In this document: positions 21,091 through 33,500 of the stretch, in pieces
Numbering within the stretch: the stretch's first letter is position 1
Layout of the letters: each line of letters starts with the position of its first letter
Assembly (NCBI RefSeq): GCF_030247195.1
Contig: NC_080672.1
Coordinates: 4,030,001 to 4,094,000 of the forward strand
Length of the DNA stretch: 64,000 nucleotides
Source of the DNA: Topomyia yanbarensis
Taxonomy: Eukaryota; Arthropoda; Insecta; Diptera; Culicidae
Direction: 5' to 3'
The notes under the pieces: generated by a model
The model's database searches: none
The model's input: the letters and a program-made list of their open reading frames with translations, nothing else
Told to the model about the DNA's origin: nothing
Translations under genes and position numbers: made by a program

Positions 21091-21578
21091 ATATTTTTCT
21101 TTTCGACGACTATGACCACATTTCCAGCCAGCTGCCGTAATGCTTCCCGACAGTGAGAGTAGTCATGTGAAATCATGAATTAATTCAGGAATCAATGAAA
21201 ATTTAATATGGGGGAATTTTGTTAAATTTTTCGGTCGTTTATTACTTCAAGACATAATGGCAATGTTAGATATTTAGTTTTTTACCTGGAACGCGATATG
21301 TATTTTTCTTTAGTGTCGATTTTACCTAAAAAGAAGAAAAAAGTTGTTTGAAAACCTTTACGAAAATCGGAAGAACTATTAGAATACTGTGTATTCATTA
21401 TACATTCAATCAGAAGGAAACCAACGTTGTATCTAACTGATTCTGCGGCGTCTTAAAAGTGATATATGGACCATGGTCGTTAACTTAAAAAGAAGCTTAA
21501 TTTAGTTTGTCAATAACGAAACAATTTAGATCAATAGTTGGAAACAGTCTATCTTCTCATTTCGTTCTGATGATGATG

Positions 21579-21580
<2 letters not shown>

Positions 21581-21615
<35 letters not shown>
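21581..21615. repeat. (GT)n microsatellite
   Basis: About 17 GT units preceded by four TGA units. A plain dinucleotide repeat. Confidence 0.95.
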
Positions 21616-21617
<2 letters not shown>

Positions 21618-22022
21618 GTGTGTTCCTACCACCTATTGTAGCAGGACCGCCCCCCATAGCATTGAGTAGTCCTAACACGACAATTTGATCAAGCATTACT
21701 CACTGACCCTAATCAGCATGTTACTGTACGAATCAGAATTTTATATTCTGATACTGTATGAAGGGCCAAAAGGGGGTTGGGTGGTCGGTAAGCAACTTCG
21801 TTTACACGTACCACGGGAGTATTCGAGAATCTTCTTTCGATATCAAGATCATATAAGTGAATCGCAATGCAAGCCATTGTAGTGAAAGGTAGCCCCAATA
21901 GGTGGGGAGAAGAGGCCGCCCAATCTCCACGAAATATTAGCAACAGGAAGCTGGTTATTCCACTCTTGCTGTCCAAATCGTTTTAATCAGGTGCCCTGAT
22001 AGTCACTCCCAATTTCAATGCA

Positions 22023-22045
22023 TTGTTGCGTTGCGTTGCGTTGCG
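22023..22045. repeat. (GTTGC)n short tandem repeat
   Basis: Four to five copies of a 5-bp unit, TTGCG. Confidence 0.85.
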
Positions 22046-22620
22046 ACGATGATTTTGGCGGATTGCACACTGACTTCATCATGTATGACTGCTGATTATC
22101 AAATAAGAGTTGCTTAGGAAGTGGTAAGTAGGAATTCATACCAATCTGACCCATATTAAAATCTCAACACATGAGCCATCATTGCCGACCGCTCCACCTC
22201 CATCGTTCACGTGGAAGAATAAAGGATAAGGTAGACGGGAAGTATTGATGCTCCACCTACTTAACGGAAGGATGCGATTCATCAGACTCTTCCATAGGTG
22301 TCGCGGAATTGGTGGTTTGGAAGGGTATAAGGTCTAGGATTCGCTCCAAGCAAGCGATGCGACCTGTAAAGAATATTTTATTGTGTAGTTGTTTAGTTAG
22401 TCTTCGAGTACACGATCACTCGAAAAAGAAAAGATCTTGTTTAGTTTTTGGTTCTTTTTAAACTCTGGGCAGGTGGCTACCGAGGGTATCCTATGTTTCC
22501 TGAACAAAAACAATTTGAACTCCACACAGCCCACCGTGGGAGTATTGCCTAGAAAAGCTAATCCTATCTGCGAAATGGGCCGGATCACTATCTATTGTAA
22601 CAGTATTTAGACAGAATGCG

Positions 22621-23722
22621 CCACTTCTTTCACTGATGCCATCTGCTCTTTGCTAGCATAAGCCATTTGAATTTCTGATGAGAGCAACGCAAGACAGTTG
22701 TTCGTGCCTTTGCCTTTGCGGAAACCAAATTGTGTATCTGACAGTAAGCCATTTGCTTCAACCCAATTGTCGAGGCGAAACAAGATCATTTTCTCGAACA
22801 ACTTTCGGATACAGGACAACATCGCAATCGGTCGATACGAATTGTGGTCGGAGGCTGGTTTTCCTGGTTTTTGAATGGCGGTGACCTTTACTTGCCTCCA
22901 GTCATGAGGGACAATATTATCCTCAAGAAACTTATTAAATAAATTCAACAAGCGTCTCTTGACAGAGTCTGGCAGATTCTTTAACACGTTAAATTTGATT
23001 CTGTCTGGCCCTGGGGCTTTATTGTTACATGACAAGAGAGCAAGTGAGAACTCCACCCACAAAAACGGTGTTTTGTTCGCGTTATCGTGAGGGGACGCGG
23101 CGCGGTAGATCTTCTGTGTCGGGACGGAATCCGGACAAACCCTCTTGGAAAAATCGAATATCCAACGGTTTGAATATTCCACGCTCTCGTTAGTACTGTT
23201 TCGGTTTCGTAAACGCCGGGCCGTACTCCAAAGAGTGCTCATCGATGTTTCTCTCGTTAGTCCGTCGACGAACCGGCGCCAGTAGCTACGTTTTTTGGCT
23301 TTCATCAAACTCTTCATGCGCGTTTCCGCCCTCGCGTACTGTCGGTAGCTAGCTGGCAGCCCGTCGTCCCGGAAGGTCTTATACGTAGCGGCCTTTTCCG
23401 CGTACACGTCTGAGCACTCTTTGTCCCACCATGGATTGGGAGGACGCCCGCGTGAGTTCGCGTCTGGTACGTGTTTAGTCTGAGCTTGAATCGCGGTATC
23501 GAGAATCAAGCCAGCCAGGAACCCGTACTCTTCCTCCGGAGGAAGCTCTTGTGTCGATTCTACTTTTTCGGATATCGCGGACGCGTAGCTCTTCCAATCA
23601 ATATTTCGTGTGAGGTCCGCAATACCGCAAAGCCGTCGGTGGTTGACTGAGGCTCTAAGGGGATGTAGGTGGAAGCAATGGAAAGGTCTTTGACTTTAAT
23701 TCTGGTTTGGCAAGCGACATAC
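22621..23722 (-). pseudogene. Deleted I-clade ORF2 copy, element 3
   Basis: Minus strand. The 5' part (23722 to about 23622) encodes KVKDLSIAST of the endonuclease. It then jumps to DLTRNIDW. Relative to the ORF2 at 12223-15084, about 328 bp is missing (equivalent to about 12612-12939), removing the GDFN and SDH catalytic motifs and shifting the frame. An open stretch of ~300 codons (23509-22607) then covers the linker and RT fingers through QMASV, where homology ends just before the FLDIKGAFDS catalytic motif. Both ends are truncated and the copy cannot be functional. It is closer to element 2 than to element 1. Confidence 0.85.
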
Positions 23723-23770
23723 AAAAAATACTTGTAAAATAAATATTAAAATGAAACAACTGTATTTAGG

Positions 23771-26350
23771 AAATATTTCTGGAAGTTTTATCTTCATTTT
23801 CATTTGTTTTTGATTTTTTTTTCATTAACCTACTTTAGGTGTTGGGGTCAATATGACCCCAAATGAACTTTCAAAATGCGATAACTTTTTAAGTTTTGCA
23901 CCTAGAAGTTGATTTTCTTGACTTTTCCTTTTTCATGAAGTGCAACGATTTTCAATAGAGTTCAAAACTTTCACTCATTCCTGTCCATTACAAAAAAGTT
24001 ACGAATAAGGTGTTAGCCGCACATTAACCCCGATTTCGAACTCAGTTTTAAAAAACTAAATTTCAACCAAATCTATATGAACTGGTACTTAACCCATTCA
24101 TGCCAATGTTGTTTGTGGACAACAACGTTATTAAACAGCTATAACTGTTGATTGAGGCAAGATTGGCTCACAAAAGCAAGTAAGGCTAATAAACGTGACT
24201 ATTGCCTATCATTTGAGTACTAACAGTTACAAAGATCAGCTCTAGAACTGAAGCTATTGCAATTAGTCTGATTGGATTCGAATGGAGCAGTGCTGTCAGG
24301 GACAGTTTACGTTGACAATACCGATTTAGAGTGCCTTTGGCTACGTTTTCCATACAAGTGGACTATTGTAAATATTCTAGGAGAATTGTATTGAACTGCA
24401 ATTTGAGCATTGGAAGGTAAAAATTGAGCAGCTTCTAGCACTGCGAAGGAGTCACGAGAGGAGAAACTACTAATATTCTTAAAAAAACGCCAACTTGTTC
24501 GCAGAGATTTGAAGAGAAGGGACTACCATGATCGCCTCGGGACCTGGTGCGCATCTCTAGCAATGACTTCCGACTTTAAATAGACGTCCTTAACTGTAAC
24601 AAATAAAATAGACTAAGAGGTTACATAGAATATAAGCACCCTTTGGTAGGCGAATGACCACTTCGGTTAAAGCCTATAAATAAATAAATAAATAAATAAA
24701 TAAATATTTCTGGAAGTTTTATCTACATTTTCATTTGTTTTTGATTTTTTTCCATTAACCTACTTTAGGTGTTGGGGTCAATATGACCCAAAATGAATTT
24801 TTAAAATGCGATGACTTTTAAAGTTTTGCATCTAGAAATTTAGAGTTTTTTGACTTTTCCTTTTTCATTGAGTGCAACGATTTTCAATAGAGTTCAAAAC
24901 TTTCGCTAATTTCTGGCCGTTACAAAAAAGTTACGAATAAGGTGTTAGCCGCACATTGACCCCGATTTCGAACTCAGTTTTAAAACACCAAATTTCAACC
25001 AAATCTATATGAACTGGTACTTAACCCATTCATGCCAATGTTGTTTGTGGACAACAACGTTATTAAACAGCTATAACTGTTGATTGAGGCAAGATTTGCT
25101 CACAAAAGCAAGTAAGGCTTTTGTGAATTGCCTATCATTTGAGTACTAACAGTTACAAAGATCAGCTCTAGAACTGAAGCTATTGCAATTAGTCTGATTG
25201 GATTCGAATGGAGCAGTGCTGTCAGGGACAGTTTACGTTGACAATACCGATTTAGAGTGCCTTTGGCTACGTTTTCCATACAAGTGGACTATTGTAAATA
25301 TTCTAGGAGAATTGTATTGAACTGCAATTTGAGCATTGGAAGGTAAAAATTGAGCAGCTTCTAGCACTGCGAAGGAGTCACGAGAGGAGAAACTACTAAT
25401 ATTCTTAAAAAAACGCCAACTTGTTCGCAGAGATTTGAAGAGAAGGGACTACCATGATCGCCTCGGGACCTGGTGCGCATCTCTAGCAATGACTTCCGAC
25501 TTTAAATAGACGTCCTTAACTGTAACAAATAAAATAGACTAAGAGGTTACATAGAATATAAGCACCCTTTGGTAGGCGAATGACCACTTCGGTTAAAGCC
25601 TATAAATAAATAAATAAATAAATAAATAAATATTTCTGGAAGTTTTATCTACATTTTCATTTGTTTTTGATTTTTTTCCATTAACCTACTTTAGGTGTTG
25701 GGGTCAATATGACCCAAAATGAATTTTTAAAATGCGATGACTTTTAAAGTTTTGCATCTAGAAATTTAGAGTTTTTTGACTTTTCCTTTTTCATTGAGTG
25801 CAACGATTTTCAATAGAGTTCAAAACTTTCGCTAATTTCTGGCCGTTACAAAAAAGTTACGAATAAGGTGTTAGCCGCACATTGACCCCGATTTCGAACT
25901 CAGTTTTAAAACACCAAATTTCAACCAAATCTATATGAACTGGTACTTAACCCATTCATGCCAATGTTGTTTGTGGACAACAACGTTATTAAACAGCTAT
26001 AACTGTTGATTGAGGCAAGATTTGCTCACAAAAGCAAGTAAGGCTTTTGTGAATTGCCTATCATTTGAGTACTAACAGTTACAAAGATCAGCTCTAGAAC
26101 TGAAGCTATTGCAATTAGTCTGATTGGATTCGAATGGAGCAGTGCTGCCAGGGACAGTTTAAGTTGACGATGAAAAATGAATTTTTCATATATCTTTGTT
26201 CTTGTTCAATATTATTAAAAAAAAGATAAAATTAGTCCATTTAGAGTGCCTTTGGCTACGTTTTGCATACAAGTGGACTATTGTAAATATTCTAGGAGAA
26301 TTGTATTGAACTGCAATTTGAGCATTAGAAGGTAAAAATTGAGCAGCTTC
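23771..26350. repeat. Two and a partial ~927-bp tandem repeats
   Basis: AAATATTTCTGGAAGTTTTA occurs at 23771, 24702 and 25628, periods 931 and 926. Copies 2 and 3 are almost identical by eye. Copies 1 and 2 each end in an (AAAT)n tract (about 24679 and 25605) after a block ending GGTTAAAGCCTATAAATAAA, which looks like the tail of a retroposed sequence. Copy 3 lacks this block, carries a ~60-bp insertion near 26167 and runs on into other sequence after about 26362. Confidence 0.9.
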
Positions 26351-26989
26351 TAGCACTGCGAGGGAAGCACCTATCTTTATGAAAATGGCTTTTCGTGTTT
26401 CTTGACCTCACCGTTTTCTAGGAAAAATATCCTTAGTTGATTTACTGAATTGAAATAGTTATTATTTAGGACAACTAAGCAAATTCTCAATTTGCTGATT
26501 TTGATTAGTTGTTCTCGATCTTCCTGAAAAGAGCTAAAATGCTAGTTGGAATTTCTGTTTTCTCTGCTGATTTGGCGAGAAAATGATGCTGTCACCTTTA
26601 GCGGAGACACATTCTCCATCTTTTCAACTAAATTTTGTGCTCAATTTAGTGCTATTTTCTGTTATTTCAACTAATATATACTCTAAAATCAAAACTTTTT
26701 TGCATTAAAATTATCTAGTTATTTAGTTGAATTCCTGAAAAAATATGCTAATTTTAGGGAGGTTGTTTTGTTCAATCTAGTTTTTTCCTCAGTTGATTTC
26801 AACAAATGTCAGTTTTGAATTTAAGCCATTCTGTTTTTAAATTTAAAATTTTTCGTAGTTAAATTTAGATTGTCGATTTTTTAAATTTACGACAGCTTTG
26901 GTTAAATTTAGCGTTTTTTCTACTGATTTAAAAAAAAAATTCCTGCTTTTTAGACTTACATTTCGACCTTAATTTGATTCAGTTGAAGT
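26351..26989. other. AT-rich interior of the TTAA element
   Basis: Very AT-rich, with many TTTAGTTGAATTT-like phrases that recur in inverse sense at 30240-30500 (AAATTCAACTAA), so it may be a degenerate left arm of the same element. No gene. Confidence 0.45.
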
Positions 26990-27112
26990 TTTTTAGAATA
27001 CAATCAATATGGGTATTTTCGAAATGGTTTTGACGAGGGTGTCGGAGGACAATGTTTAGCACCATTTTTAAATCCAAAATGGCGACTTCCGGTTTAACGA
27101 AATTTTCTTTAA

Positions 27113-27829
27113 GGGGGGGGGGGGGTGGTGTGGTAAAGGTTTCAGTGTAAAAAAACACTTTTTTGCGACTTTTTTTAGAACTTCGTGTGTAGCGAATTGA
27201 TCAAAACTTTTGTACATTATAATGTATTTTTTCAATCACATGCTGTAATTTTTCTATGCAAAACTATCGACAAGCAACTCGGTGACGAAGCTTTTTGTCT
27301 CTGGAAAAAACATGATTTGCGGTGTTACCTGCCATTCAAAAACTACTCAGCCGATTTATTTCAAACTTTGCATACACATTCTATGTAAAAAATATCTAAC
27401 TCCTACGTTGAGTTTTTGAGATAATTGTTCGATTAAAGGGGTGTTTACTAATAAAAAGGCGGAATTTTTCGCGAAACGAAAAAAAAAATAAATAAGTAAA
27501 ACCCCCTAATTGAAAATTTAAGTTAAAAACTCTGCGTAGGAGATAGGTATTTTTTTAATAGAATGGTTATGAAAAGTTTGAAATAAATCGGTTGAGTAGT
27601 TTTTGAATGGCAGGTCACACCGCAAATTATGTTTTTCCAGAGGCGTTCTACAAAAAGCTTCGTCACCGAGTCGTTTGTCGATATTTTTGCATAGACAAAT
27701 TATAACATGTTATTGAAATAATCCACTGTGATGTATAAAAGTTTCAATCAATTCGCTTCACGCTAAGTTTTAAAAAATCTCAAAAAAGTGTTTTTTTCAT
27801 GCTGAAACCTTTGCACCCCCTACCTCCTC
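27113..27829. repeat. Foldback element with ~320-bp arms
   Basis: The left arm from a G13 run (27113-27430) matches the inverse of 27515-27829. Shared blocks include AAAGGTTTCAG with AAAACACTTTTTT, TGACGAAGCTTTTTGT and TGCCATTCAAAAACTACTCA-type sequence. The loop is about 85 bp. Arms are diverged, and no coding is supported. Confidence 0.8.
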
Positions 27830-27831
27830 AA

Positions 27832-28370
27832 ACATTGCGACGCGTACACGTCCCTCCGCGTCGCAATGTTTGTAAGGATGTAAGGAGTATAACTAGCACA
27901 AAAAATATGTGAATTTGTTAATTACTTATTAGTTATAAACAATTAAAACTCGAAAATCTCGTTTTTTACAATAAATTCGGCTGTGTCTGAACTAAAAGTC
28001 CTAAAGACATTTTTTTGAAAGTATCTCAAACATTGAACTAAATAAGTAGGTCGGTTTTTTCGAAAATATGCGCATAAAACTCGATTAACGAGAGTTTTTG
28101 GGGTCACTATGATTACGATTCTGATGCCAGAATTGGAAAATTCAAAATGGCGCCTGCAAAATGGCTACCATTTTTACGAATTTGGCAAATTTTGTTACCG
28201 TCAGTATAAAACTCGATTCCCGGTTTTTTTGGGTCGCATAGTCGTTATACTGGATCCGCATTTTGAATTTTACATTTTTGACGTCAGATTCAGAATCAGT
28301 GACCCCTAAAACCTATATAAAGCTAAAAATAACTGTATTAACAATGAAAAAAACTCGCGTCGCAAAGGGT
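27832..28370. mobile_element. Possible TTAA-ended MITE with CGCGTCGCAA ends
   Basis: The right end CGCGTCGCAAAGGGTTAA (28355-28372) pairs with ATTGCGACGCG at 27834. The left end also forms a 13-bp perfect inverted repeat (ACATTGCGACGCG and CGCGTCGCAATGT, 12-bp spacer, 27832-27869). The left TTAA is not preserved, so the boundary is uncertain. Confidence 0.45.
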
Positions 28371-28617
28371 TAACCCAATCAAGATGAATATAATTCTCTA
28401 ACTCATTCAGTATAGTTGTTTTCGATAGGATTGATGAATATTTGCGAGAATTTTTCCTTGGTTCCTAACCTTGGCTTATAACAATTTCTTGTTAGGAATA
28501 TATTCCCGTAAATGGGATCTGAAAACGTAAACCACAAACTTTGACAAATATTCTTTAGTTGAATGTCATAATTTCTGGATTAATCACATAAAACCCCAAA
28601 CAACATCGACCTCTAAT

Positions 28618-29009
28618 CAGAGTTAAAAATATTCAAATTCATTGAATGAAAATTAATCATATTCAGCCGCATTCATTTTCAATATTCAGTGACGCAGCTG
28701 AAAACGTCAAACGAACAAACCGCCCATTCATCCATGAACATTTTCATTCATTTCCGATTATTACACGAAGCGACCGTGCAGCAACGAATCAAACGCATCA
28801 AAGTAGGCCCTGGCACAATGTAAGCGATGATGATTGTTGTTTCATATGCTTTACCGGCATTTGAAAACATTTTTCTAGATAATTAGCGAAATGAATATAT
28901 TGTACGATATTCAACTGAATGAATAACATGTATATTTGAATGAATATTTTTTCTATTCGCCTATTCATTTTCAGCCGTCAAAAAAGAGCTTTGATTATTT
29001 TTAACTCTG
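28618..29009. mobile_element. hAT-type MITE (family CAGAGTTAAAAAT), copy 2
   Basis: A perfect 8-bp TSD CCTCTAAT (28610-28617 and 29010-29017) flanks inverted ends CAGAGTTAAAAATATTC and GATTATTTTTAACTCTG. It is 392 bp and collinear with the copy at 6574-7422, giving the empty site for the insertion nested there. A chance frame of 72 codons inside is shared in part with copy 1 but is not a gene. Confidence 0.9.
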
Positions 29010-29080
29010 CCTCTAATACCCATTCGTCACCTCCATTTCGAAAAAACTGCGACTAGATTATAGAATTTCGCTTAACTTGC

Positions 29081-29416
29081 ACGCAGAAAAAAAGATTTGT
29101 AGGTTCAATAAAAATATGGATTAAATTCAGTAATTAAATTATGGGTCAGGAGACAATAAATTTATTTATTTTGATTTCAATAAAATTTATTTATTGTTTC
29201 AAAAAAAAATATTATTCCATTTTTTAATAATTGTTTTATTGAAATTAAAACAAAATTACTGAAATTAAAAATGATTTTATTGAAAACAAAATTTTATTGT
29301 TGTTGCGTTAAAAAAAAATTCAGACCAATAAGTTAATTATTTGAAGTAATAAACAATAAATGATAGGATTCAATAACACATATTTTTGGTTTAAATATGC
29401 TTAATTTTTCTGCGTG
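29081..29416. mobile_element. 336-bp MITE with CACGCAGAAAAA ends
   Basis: Inverted ends CACGCAGAAAAA at 29081 and TTTTTCTGCGTG ending at 29416. The interior is extremely AT-rich (TTTATTG/CAATAAA phrases). Flanks TTAACTTG and TAAAGTTG agree at 6 of 8 positions, a weak 8-bp TSD. Confidence 0.65.
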
Positions 29417-29710
29417 TAAAGTTGTCAGCTTGGATTTTAGAATGGCGTAAAACATCTGTCTCTGGAAACAACTCATCCGAACCATTCCTAGAATAACCTT
29501 AATGATTAGGTTTTTCCGAACCTCGTTAAACCGAAAGTCGCCATTTTTAATTTTGAAATGGCGCTAAACATCAACCATCGACACTTACTCGTCAGACATT
29601 TTTAATAAATTCTTATACTGATTGTGCTGCGAAAAAATTTGATTAACCGGGAGTCGCCATCTTGGATTTCAAAATGGCGCTTAACATCCACCTCTGACAC
29701 ATCATACACG

Positions 29711-30500
29711 TAGGGAACTAAACGGATGTAAACATGCTAAATAAATACATTATGCGATGATACTATAATTGTTTCACTGACATTAAGTCTTCTTTCTTGT
29801 CAATACATACATTGCCACAATTCCACTCCACCAGGCCAGAATATAAGAGAAAAATAAAAACTTACCACCATTTTGAACCAAAATACTACACTTTTCGTGG
29901 ACACTTTCATGCAACATTAACTTCTCATTTTATCTGTGCACTACTTATTGACAATAATCCTTTTGAACTAAAACTAAACAACAACTTGAACTAAAACTAA
30001 TTCACAAAATATTTGGTGCAAAAATCTGCCACAACACCAATTACTAACAATTTATTTTTTTTGCTCAAGTGAATTTGACATGAGCAAAAACTGTTCTGTT
30101 TTTAACAATGTTTCTGGTTATAAAATTCAGTAAAGGTTTTTGTTATTCGCCGTGCTCAATTTTCACAGCATATTTACACAACCCCGAAATAACAAAATAG
30201 CATTCTTTATCTATTTGGTTGAGAATGCTGTTTTCATTCCTAAATTCAACCGCAAACAATGTTGAAAATGCAAATTTTATTTTTAGTTTTTGTTTTGCTG
30301 GATTGTGTCCTGGATTTTATTTAACTAACACCTTCTCTTAAAACAACGAAAACTTAATTAGAAAAATAAAAGCTGAATTTTAACTAAATCGCTTGTTATT
30401 TTTAGGAATTTGTTGTTAAATTCAACTAATTTGAAAACAGAAATAGGATTTAGCACTAGAGCTGATTTCTATCTTTCCGTGTAGATTTGGTTGAAAATGT
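29711..30500. other. AT-rich interior, right side of the TTAA element
   Basis: No gene. Mostly AT-rich with phrases inverse to those of 26351-26989. It leads into the right terminal inverted repeat at about 30500-30582. Confidence 0.4.
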
Positions 30501-30586
30501 GTTTTAAAACTGAGTTCGAAATCGGGGTCAATATGACCCGCTAACACCTTATTCGTTACAAAATGGTAACACCTAAAGAAGGTTAA

Positions 30587-33500
30587 GAATTTTTAATTAC
30601 TTCAAATTACTGTCTGAATCCATCAGAATTAGTTTATTTATGCAATATTTTTTAAGCCTCTCCCGAAGCAAAATCCTAACTACGGGCCCGATCAGCTTCC
30701 CTGTCCCATATGGAAAATTTCAACAAGGCCTGATCATACTAGCATAATGTTGTGATTTGCTGATACCAAAATAAAATTATAATATACTTCCAAAACAACA
30801 CAATCACCAGGCATGCTTTATATCGATGATGATACCACCATATATCATCTTACGATGGACCCAACTGGAGCAGCAGGAAATATCCATAAATTTTCAAATA
30901 AAATTGCGAAGAAAGCAAATTGTCCTTCTTTTCCCACCTCACGTAACAGCGCGGGAAAGTGTTTCCGTATTGCTGATAGTGGCACATCTGAATCCTTTTC
31001 TGGTGGGTACAATCTGCGAGAAAAGGGCGAGGCACGTTCACATTAGGGACAGGAAGGACCAAAGGCACGCCAGTAAATGTATTTTCGATTTGTTATTACA
31101 TATTACGTTTATGGTGCGTCGCTCGTGCTCATCTCTGACATATAGCACACAAATTCTTCTGCATCTGCTCCGCTCGGCAAAGCTTATCCTCAACCTCACA
31201 CGGAGAAAGTGTACCACGAACACGGATATCCACTTCAGGGTTTCACTTCACGGTGGCAGCATCCCGCTTCGTCGTTAGCGTGATCTCAAATGGCCATAAA
31301 ACATAAAATGTCCTCATCCAGCCAGCCAACCAGCCAGCCAACCAGCAGTAACGGCGTGTTCTGTGTTCTGCTTCTTCGGGCGAAAATTTCGCTTGTTTCA
31401 CAATATTCGGATTGCGGGTGACCAATCAGGGACGTGAATTGGCTACTACTCGAGTGGTGTGACATAACTCATTTGCAACTCCACCCAACCGGGAAGGACA
31501 CATGTAGCTGCTGCAGCCACCGCCGTTGCTGACAATTTCTTGCATAGTTGGATGGTTTTTTTGGACAGGATGTGGTTCCATGCAAGGGATTCATTTCTGC
31601 AATGTCGTTTCAGGTAGTTGGGGTTTTATTTTCTTGATTTGGATTGATAGCTGAGAAATGTCATGTTACTCAGTCTGGATATGATCAAGTGAAATATGTC
31701 GAACTAACAACCCAGCACCAATTGACGAGTTCATTAAGAAATTCATAATCCTCCTGAAAATAGCCGAAAGCCATGACCTACCGCAGGCTCGTTATGCCTG
31801 GGCCACACCATTGTTGGTTCATTTTACTAAACAAGCACAGGCACCAACCGTCTCTATACGACTGTATACAGGTCCTTCTTCGTCTTGTGTCATGTAAAAT
31901 TGTGTTCCAAAACCGGGGAATGCTTCCATCCACGCACCTACCATCAAACTGTGGCTCGACAAAGTACACAATGTGCTGTTCTCCGTTGTTTACTTGTGAG
32001 CTCGAGAGAGTTTACAGGAAACGAGCAAATACATTTTATCGCTGCCTCTGCTGGGGTCTTGTTTGATGAAGCCTTCGTTCGAAGCCCTTGGAAGACGGGA
32101 TGCAACTAATTTGTCAATCGATTCGGTATACACCAGAAGCAATCATGCGGAATGAGCACCCGATAGTGGGTTGGTAGCGGGAAAATGTGTTTGGTGGTGG
32201 ACCATGCAGAAGACTATCTTTTTAACGATGTGTAGTATTTTCAAGTGGAACTATACCATATAGCGGGGTCTATCGTTCTTATTACATACATACCGCACGT
32301 ACAAGAACTTTCTCTCTCGGAACTTTAGGATATATTTTCAATCGTCTTACCATGATTGAGCAGCAATTAAAGCTGATGAATGAACTTCATTAAATCCATG
32401 CAACTAACATTTTAGTTATTTAGTATATCGGCAATTAAATTTGTTTTAAACAACAAATTTATACTTTATCGCAAAAACATTTCTCATAAACGATATCGTA
32501 ATCCCGTAAGAGCGATAACCAATTCAGCGCCTGGTGCATATCACAAAAATCAACAATTTATTTGGGATTCGTTATCTTAGCGACCGGGAAAAGTTATATT
32601 TATCATCTGTTATCGCAATCCTCGTTCTCCTGGGATCGGTTTTATTTTCAGACAGGTGAACAGATCACGATTCAAATTGATAGCGAATACAGAATTAGCT
32701 TGAATTGCAGTTTTCACTGCTTACGAAATATTGTAGTGCCATTTCGCGAATTTGGGAAATGTGGTAGGTATAACTAGTTTTGAAAATCATAAAAATCAAA
32801 ACATAACAGTAATAAAAAGATTGAGTGGTTTATATCATGAGCATGAGCATGAATCAACGAATGGGGCCTGCGTTTTGAGAGTTCTATACTTTGAAATGAC
32901 AATTCCTGTCACGTCCATACAGTCATCGGGAAAGGAAAGGAATGTTAGTGTAGCAAACGTTGTTATGGAGACCGTGTATAGCTCTGCATCTTCACGTTTG
33001 CCAAGGGAAGAAGTTTTTGTTAATAGACTGGGGTAAAAAGTCACACCAATCTGGATTCACCTAGATAAGTGATACGATCTATGCAACTCTCAGAAGTGTT
33101 ATCATCTGTTTATTGCTCTGGGCAGCCGGCTTCCGAGAACTTATGATAGATTTATCGTTTGTTGGATTAATTTCGAAATGCCGAATTTCCCATGTAAACC
33201 GGTACGATTACAGTACAAAACAAATTGAAATGAGTTCTGAATCGCTTGAAATTCTAATCACTAAGTGAAAATCAAAGATTCTTTGACCACATTGAGAACC
33301 ATTGAGGATTCCGGAAGATCCGCCAAGTTCCAAAATTAGAACCTGTGTAGTAGACAGATATAGTAAATAATAAATATAATATAATAATAAGCTTGAGTTT
33401 TATTAAACAGACCGAAAATCGGTACGGTTGCCCTTAGTTTCCTATGGTAAGTATGAGAGTGCATGTATGCTTATGCATAGCATATAAGTTACCATGAGGA

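Larger units (their letters stand above)
21091..22620. other. No recognisable gene
   Basis: Contains a GT microsatellite (21581-21615) and a short GTTGC array. The part at 21640-22610 is less AT-rich and looks repeat-derived (for example GGTGTCGCGGAATTGGTGG at 22297), but I cannot assign it. It ends abruptly at the I-clade fragment. Confidence 0.4.
26990..29710. mobile_element. Foldback-type arms related to the 53.8-54.9 kb array
   Basis: A unit with CAATATGGGTATTTTCGAAA and ATGGCGACTTCCGGTTTAAC at 27003-27098 is met in inverse orientation at about 29520-29545 (GTTAAACCGAAAGTCGCCAT) and again at 29641-29664 (GATTAACCGGGAGTCGCCAT). The same unit makes up the array at 53769-54900. Between these arms lie the foldback at 27113-27829 and three MITEs. 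Confidence 0.5.
23829..30582. mobile_element. TTAA-flanked, piggyBac-like nested element
   Basis: Left end TTAA (23825-23828) + CCTACTTTAGGTGTT; right end, read inverted, TTAA (30583-30586) + CCTTCTTTAGGTGTT. The ends share roughly 100 bp, including CGAATAAGGTGTTAGC and CCGATTTCGAACTCAGTTTT, with about 150 bp absent from the right arm. TTAA targets fit piggyBac-type mobilisation. No transposase frame survives. The interior holds tandem duplications, foldbacks and MITEs. The pairing over 6.7 kb is inference, because the left end is repeated in each ~927-bp unit. Confidence 0.55.

Noticed and set aside
24679..24710. (AAAT)n tract as proof of an intact retroelement 3' end
   Set aside because: It looks like a retroposon tail, but no coding or 5' end could be tied to it.
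23771..26350. CRISPR-like direct repeats
   Set aside because: Units are ~927 bp tandem duplications with mobile-element ends in a eukaryotic genome; there is no short repeat-spacer pattern.
30826..31278. 150-codon plus-strand frame as a gene
   Set aside because: No motif, overlapping frames of comparable length, and no support for a start or splice sites.
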